In this document: in pieces, positions 61,500 to 64,000 of the stretch
Layout of the letters: every line of letters starts with the position of its first letter
Numbering within the stretch: the stretch's first letter is position 1
NCBI GenBank assembly: GCA_045866215.1
Contig: AP035880.1
Location: 2,666,001 to 2,730,000, forward strand
Direction: 5' to 3'
Origin: Croceivirga sp009797885
Lineage (GTDB): Bacteria; Bacteroidota; Bacteroidia; Flavobacteriales; Flavobacteriaceae
DNA length: 64,000 nt
The notes under the pieces: model-generated
Database searches by the model: none
The model's input: the letters and a program-made list of their open reading frames with translations, nothing else
Told to the model about the DNA's origin: nothing
Program-made: the position numbers and the translations under genes

Positions 61500-62843
61500 T
61501 TAAATTACCCCCTGTGCAAGCATGGCATCGGCCACTTTTACGAAACCAGCAATATTGGCACCTTTGACATAGTTACAATACCCGCCTTCTTCTGTCCCAT
61601 ACTCAATGCAAGAGTTATGGATATCGTTCATAATGCCTTTTAAGCGGTCATCCACCTCAGCCCTTGTCCAACTGATCCGCAGGGAATTCTGGGACATTTC
61701 CAAACCGGAAGTGGCGACACCCCCCGCATTGGAGGCTTTCCCAGGCGCGAACAATATTTTGGCCTCATGGAAGGCATGGATGGCCTCTGGTGTCGAAGGC
61801 ATATTGGCCCCCTCGGCAACAGCAATGCATCCATTTTTGATCAATGTTTTAGCATCATCACCACCAAGTTCGTTTTGTGTGGCACAGGGAAGGGCAACAT
61901 CACACGGCACTTCCCATGGTGTTTTCCCCTTGTGGTACTCGGCATTGGGGTATTGGTCAACGTATTCGGAGATACGTCCGCGACGATTGTTCTTCAGATC
62001 CATAATCCAGGCCAGTTTCCCTTCGTCAATACCGTCTTTATCATAAATATAACCTCCAGAGTCGGAAAGTGTCAGCACTTTGCCGCCCAAATGCATTACT
62101 TTTTCTGCAGCATATTGTGCAACGTTACCGGAACCGGAGATAATCACATTTTTTCCTTCAAAGGAATCGTTCTTGGTCCGGAGCATGCTATCCGCAAAAT
62201 AGACCGTACCATAGCCTGTGGCCTCTGGTCGAATGAGTGAGCCCCCCCAGGACAATCCCTTGCCGGTCAAAACACCAGTGAACTCGTTCTTGATTTTTTT
62301 GTACTTGCCAAACAGGAAACCGATTTCCCGGGCGCCCACGCCAATATCCCCGGCAGGAACGTCCGTATAGGGCCCAATGTGTTTGCTGAGTTCGCTCATA
62401 AAAGCGTGGCAAAAGCGCATGACCTCATCATCGGATTTTCCTTTGGGATCAAAATCCGAACCTCCTTTACCACCCCCCATGGGCAAGGTGGTGAGGCTGT
62501 TTTTGAATACCTGTTCAAATGCCAAAAACTTCAATACACTGGCATTTACCGTTGGATGGAAACGGAGCCCACCTTTGTAAGGCCCAATGGCCGAGTTCAT
62601 CTGGATTCGGTATCCACGGTTTACATGGATTTCGCCCTTGTCATCTACCCAGGCCACCCGAAATGAAATCAATCGTTCGGGCTCCACCATTCTAAGCAAA
62701 ATGTTTTTGCCGTGGTAAATGTCCTTCGTTACAATATAAGGTATAACGGTTTCGGCCACTTCTTGGACCGCTTGAATAAATTCTGGCTCATGACCATTTC
62801 GGGCCTTCACCTCATCCATAAATGCTTTAATCTTTGCTTCCAT
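61500..62843 (-). CDS. gdhA: NADP-specific glutamate dehydrogenase
   Basis: 447 aa, the hexameric small-subunit type. It assimilates ammonium into 2-oxoglutarate to give glutamate. The glutamate-binding region holds GPYKGGLRFHP (87-97) and PMGGGKGGSDFDPKG (121-135, Lys126 as the catalytic Lys), with DIGVGAREIGFL, and the nucleotide domain has GSGNVAQYAAEK near 238-249. Its own terminator follows. It represents a key nitrogen-assimilation step. Confidence 0.96.
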   Translation of the reverse strand: MEAKIKAFMDEVKARNGHEPEFIQAVQEVAETVIPYIVTKDIYHGKNILLRMVEPERLISFRVAWVDDKGEIHVNRGYRIQMNSAIGPYKGGLRFHPTVNASVLKFLAFEQVFKNSLTTLPMGGGKGGSDFDPKGKSDDEVMRFCHAFMSELSKHIGPYTDVPAGDIGVGAREIGFLFGKYKKIKNEFTGVLTGKGLSWGGSLIRPEATGYGTVYFADSMLRTKNDSFEGKNVIISGSGNVAQYAAEKVMHLGGKVLTLSDSGGYIYDKDGIDEGKLAWIMDLKNNRRGRISEYVDQYPNAEYHKGKTPWEVPCDVALPCATQNELGGDDAKTLIKNGCIAVAEGANMPSTPEAIHAFHEAKILFAPGKASNAGGVATSGLEMSQNSLRISWTRAEVDDRLKGIMNDIHNSCIEYGTEEGGYCNYVKGANIAGFVKVADAMLAQGVI

Positions 62844-62946
62844 ATAAGGATTGGTAAATTGTTAATTATGACCTTCTTATTAGGGTCATTTTTATTGAAT
62901 TAGGAATATGGGGGCAAAAATATGTCAACTATATAATATGAAGCCC

Positions 62947-62970
62947 AAAAATTGAAAATTTTTCAATTTT
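62947..62970 (-). terminator. AT-rich inverted repeat directly after the CGS stop codon
   Basis: AAAATTGAAAA (62948-62958) is exactly complementary to TTTTCAATTTT (62960-62970). The structure starts one base past the stop codon of the cystathionine gamma-synthase gene, and on the minus strand ends in a U-rich tract. All A-T apart from two G-C pairs, so it is weaker than the other terminators here. Confidence 0.5.
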
Positions 62971-62971
62971 C

Positions 62972-64000
62972 TTAACCTATGGCCTGTTCCAGGTCGGTAA
63001 TGAGGTCCTCAATGGCCTCTATGCCAACGCTCAATCGAATAAGGGAATCCACTACGCCACTTTTTTCGCGTTCTTCCTTTGGAATACTGGCGTGGGTCAT
63101 ACTCGCCGGGTGGCCGGCCAAACTCTCCACCCCTCCCAAGGATTCTGCAAGGGTAAACACCCGTAGGTTTTCAACAATCTTTACAGCATCTTCGAACGAA
63201 CCTCCTTTTGGAATAAATGAAATCATCCCGCCAAAGTCATCCATTTGTGCCTTGGCAATAGCGTAATTGGGATGATCCTCAAATCCTGGCCAGTATACTT
63301 TTTCGATTTTGGGATGTTTCCTGAGATACTCGGCAATGGCTTTCCCATTTTCACAGTGCCGCTGCATTCGTACATGCAGGGTTTTGATACCACGAAGGGT
63401 TAAAAAACTGTCCATTGGCCCACAAACGGCACCGCTGGCATTTTGTATGAAATAGAGCTTTTCTGCCAATTCCTTATCCTTGACCACCAAGGCACCAACC
63501 ACTACATCGCTATGCCCGCCCAGGTATTTGGTAGCGGAATGCATCACAATATCAGCTCCCAGATCCAGTGGTCGCTGCAAGTAAGGTGTGGCAAAGGTAT
63601 TGTCCACGGCCAGCAGCAACCCCTTTTCCTTGGCGAGATCCGCAATGGATTTGATATCGATGATGTTCATCATGGGATTGGTAGGGGTTTCCACCCATAT
63701 CAATTTGGTTTTGTCGGTAATCTTCTCAGCAATCGTATCCACACTTTGCATCCCAATAAAATGGAAGGAGATGCCCAGCTTTTCATACACCTTCAAGAAC
63801 AGACGGTAACTTCCACCATAGAGATCATTTGTGGATATCACCTCATCCCCTGGCTCCAACAATTTAATTATGGCATCAATTGCCGATAGCCCACTTGCGA
63901 ATGCCAGACCATATGCCCCGTTCTCAATACTGGCCAATGAATTTTCCAGGGCGGTACGCGTGGGATTGGCACTTCTGGAATATTCAAAACCCTTATGTGC
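62972..64000 (-). CDS. metB: Cystathionine gamma-synthase / Cys-Met PLP enzyme, 5' end outside window
   Basis: 343 codons visible; the frame continues past 64000, where it reads HKGFEYSRSANPTRTALE, the family N-terminal pattern, so the start lies outside the window. PLP-binding Lys is in SATKYLGGHSD; other landmarks are NDLYGGSYRLF, WVETPTNPM and SLGGVESLAGHPASMTHA. The family makes cystathionine from O-acyl-homoserine or acts as a gamma- or beta-lyase; the exact member is not settled by sequence alone. The terminator-like repeat follows. Confidence 0.92.
   Translation of the reverse strand, partial: AHKGFEYSRSANPTRTALENSLASIENGAYGLAFASGLSAIDAIIKLLEPGDEVISTNDLYGGSYRLFLKVYEKLGISFHFIGMQSVDTIAEKITDKTKLIWVETPTNPMMNIIDIKSIADLAKEKGLLLAVDNTFATPYLQRPLDLGADIVMHSATKYLGGHSDVVVGALVVKDKELAEKLYFIQNASGAVCGPMDSFLTLRGIKTLHVRMQRHCENGKAIAEYLRKHPKIEKVYWPGFEDHPNYAIAKAQMDDFGGMISFIPKGGSFEDAVKIVENLRVFTLAESLGGVESLAGHPASMTHASIPKEEREKSGVVDSLIRLSVGIEAIEDLITDLEQAIG

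Noticed and set aside
1..64000. CRISPR arrays, rRNA, tRNA, prophage genes, polysaccharide-utilisation susC/susD pair
   Set aside because: I looked for regularly spaced repeats, tRNA signatures, phage structural genes and a SusD partner beside each TonB receptor; none was seen.

Overview
The window reads as a chromosomal segment of a member of the Bacteroidota, most likely a marine Flavobacteriaceae. The signs are three TonB-dependent receptors with an N-terminal carboxypeptidase-regulatory-like domain, several lipoproteins, start sites without Shine-Dalgarno sequences, promoters of the Bacteroidota -33/-7 type (TTTG and TAnnTTTG), the gene order ileS - dksA-like - lspA, and kynurenine-pathway genes. 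It is moderately AT-rich. I see no tRNA, rRNA, CRISPR array, phage or insertion sequence. The genus cannot be fixed from the sequence alone.

Layout. 1-7 kb: a gene tail, a fructokinase-type sugar kinase, a metallophosphatase, a membrane helix-hairpin-helix protein, and a leftward operon of 3-hydroxyanthranilate dioxygenase, a DUF1304 membrane protein and an ALDH7-type dehydrogenase, followed by a CAP-domain lipoprotein and CvpA. 7-12 kb: two small proteins, then glpD and gpsA tail to tail (glycerol / glycerol-3-phosphate metabolism), and a lipoprotein gene preceded by a sigma-54-like promoter. 12-15.5 kb: an AraC regulator divergent from a PhyH-type dioxygenase, then a SulP transporter. 15.7-21.4 kb: a complete tripartite RND efflux operon whose pump has an unusual distribution of charged residues in its proton-relay helices. 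21.5-27.7 kb: membrane-anchored regulators, an orphan ABC membrane domain, and a divergent pair formed by a ToxR-like transmembrane regulator and a yceI-WD40 operon.

27.7-31.2 kb is the most distinctive part. A four-gene leftward operon (secreted serine hydrolase, DUF6249-like membrane protein, ECF sigma factor, small membrane protein) lies between two direct repeats of 180 bp. One repeat is the 3' end of an intact AraC-type regulator and its downstream flank; the other is an orphan copy of the same 3' end. This is the geometry of a segment inserted at, or duplicated with, the 3' end of a gene. 31-34 kb: the AraC regulator closes a five-gene operon of mostly exported small proteins (SnoaL-like, lipocalin-like, YCII-like, DinB-like).

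34-64 kb is mostly housekeeping and envelope biology: a cytochrome c lipoprotein, a TonB receptor divergent from an exported nuclease/phosphatase, a large Oar-like TonB receptor with a strong terminator, pgi, an M23 peptidase, tryptophan 2,3-dioxygenase, a DUF3108 protein, a patatin fused to an outer-membrane barrel (type Vd-like), uvrC, a 5-formyl-THF cyclo-ligase, lspA, a DksA-like protein with a degenerate zinc finger, ileS, a heme-receptor-like TonB receptor, recO, gdhA and a truncated cystathionine gamma-synthase gene. Metabolic links across the window include tryptophan catabolism (tryptophan dioxygenase and 3-hydroxyanthranilate dioxygenase, about 40 kb apart) and glycerol-3-phosphate turnover. 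All functions are assigned by reading motifs; no database search was run.
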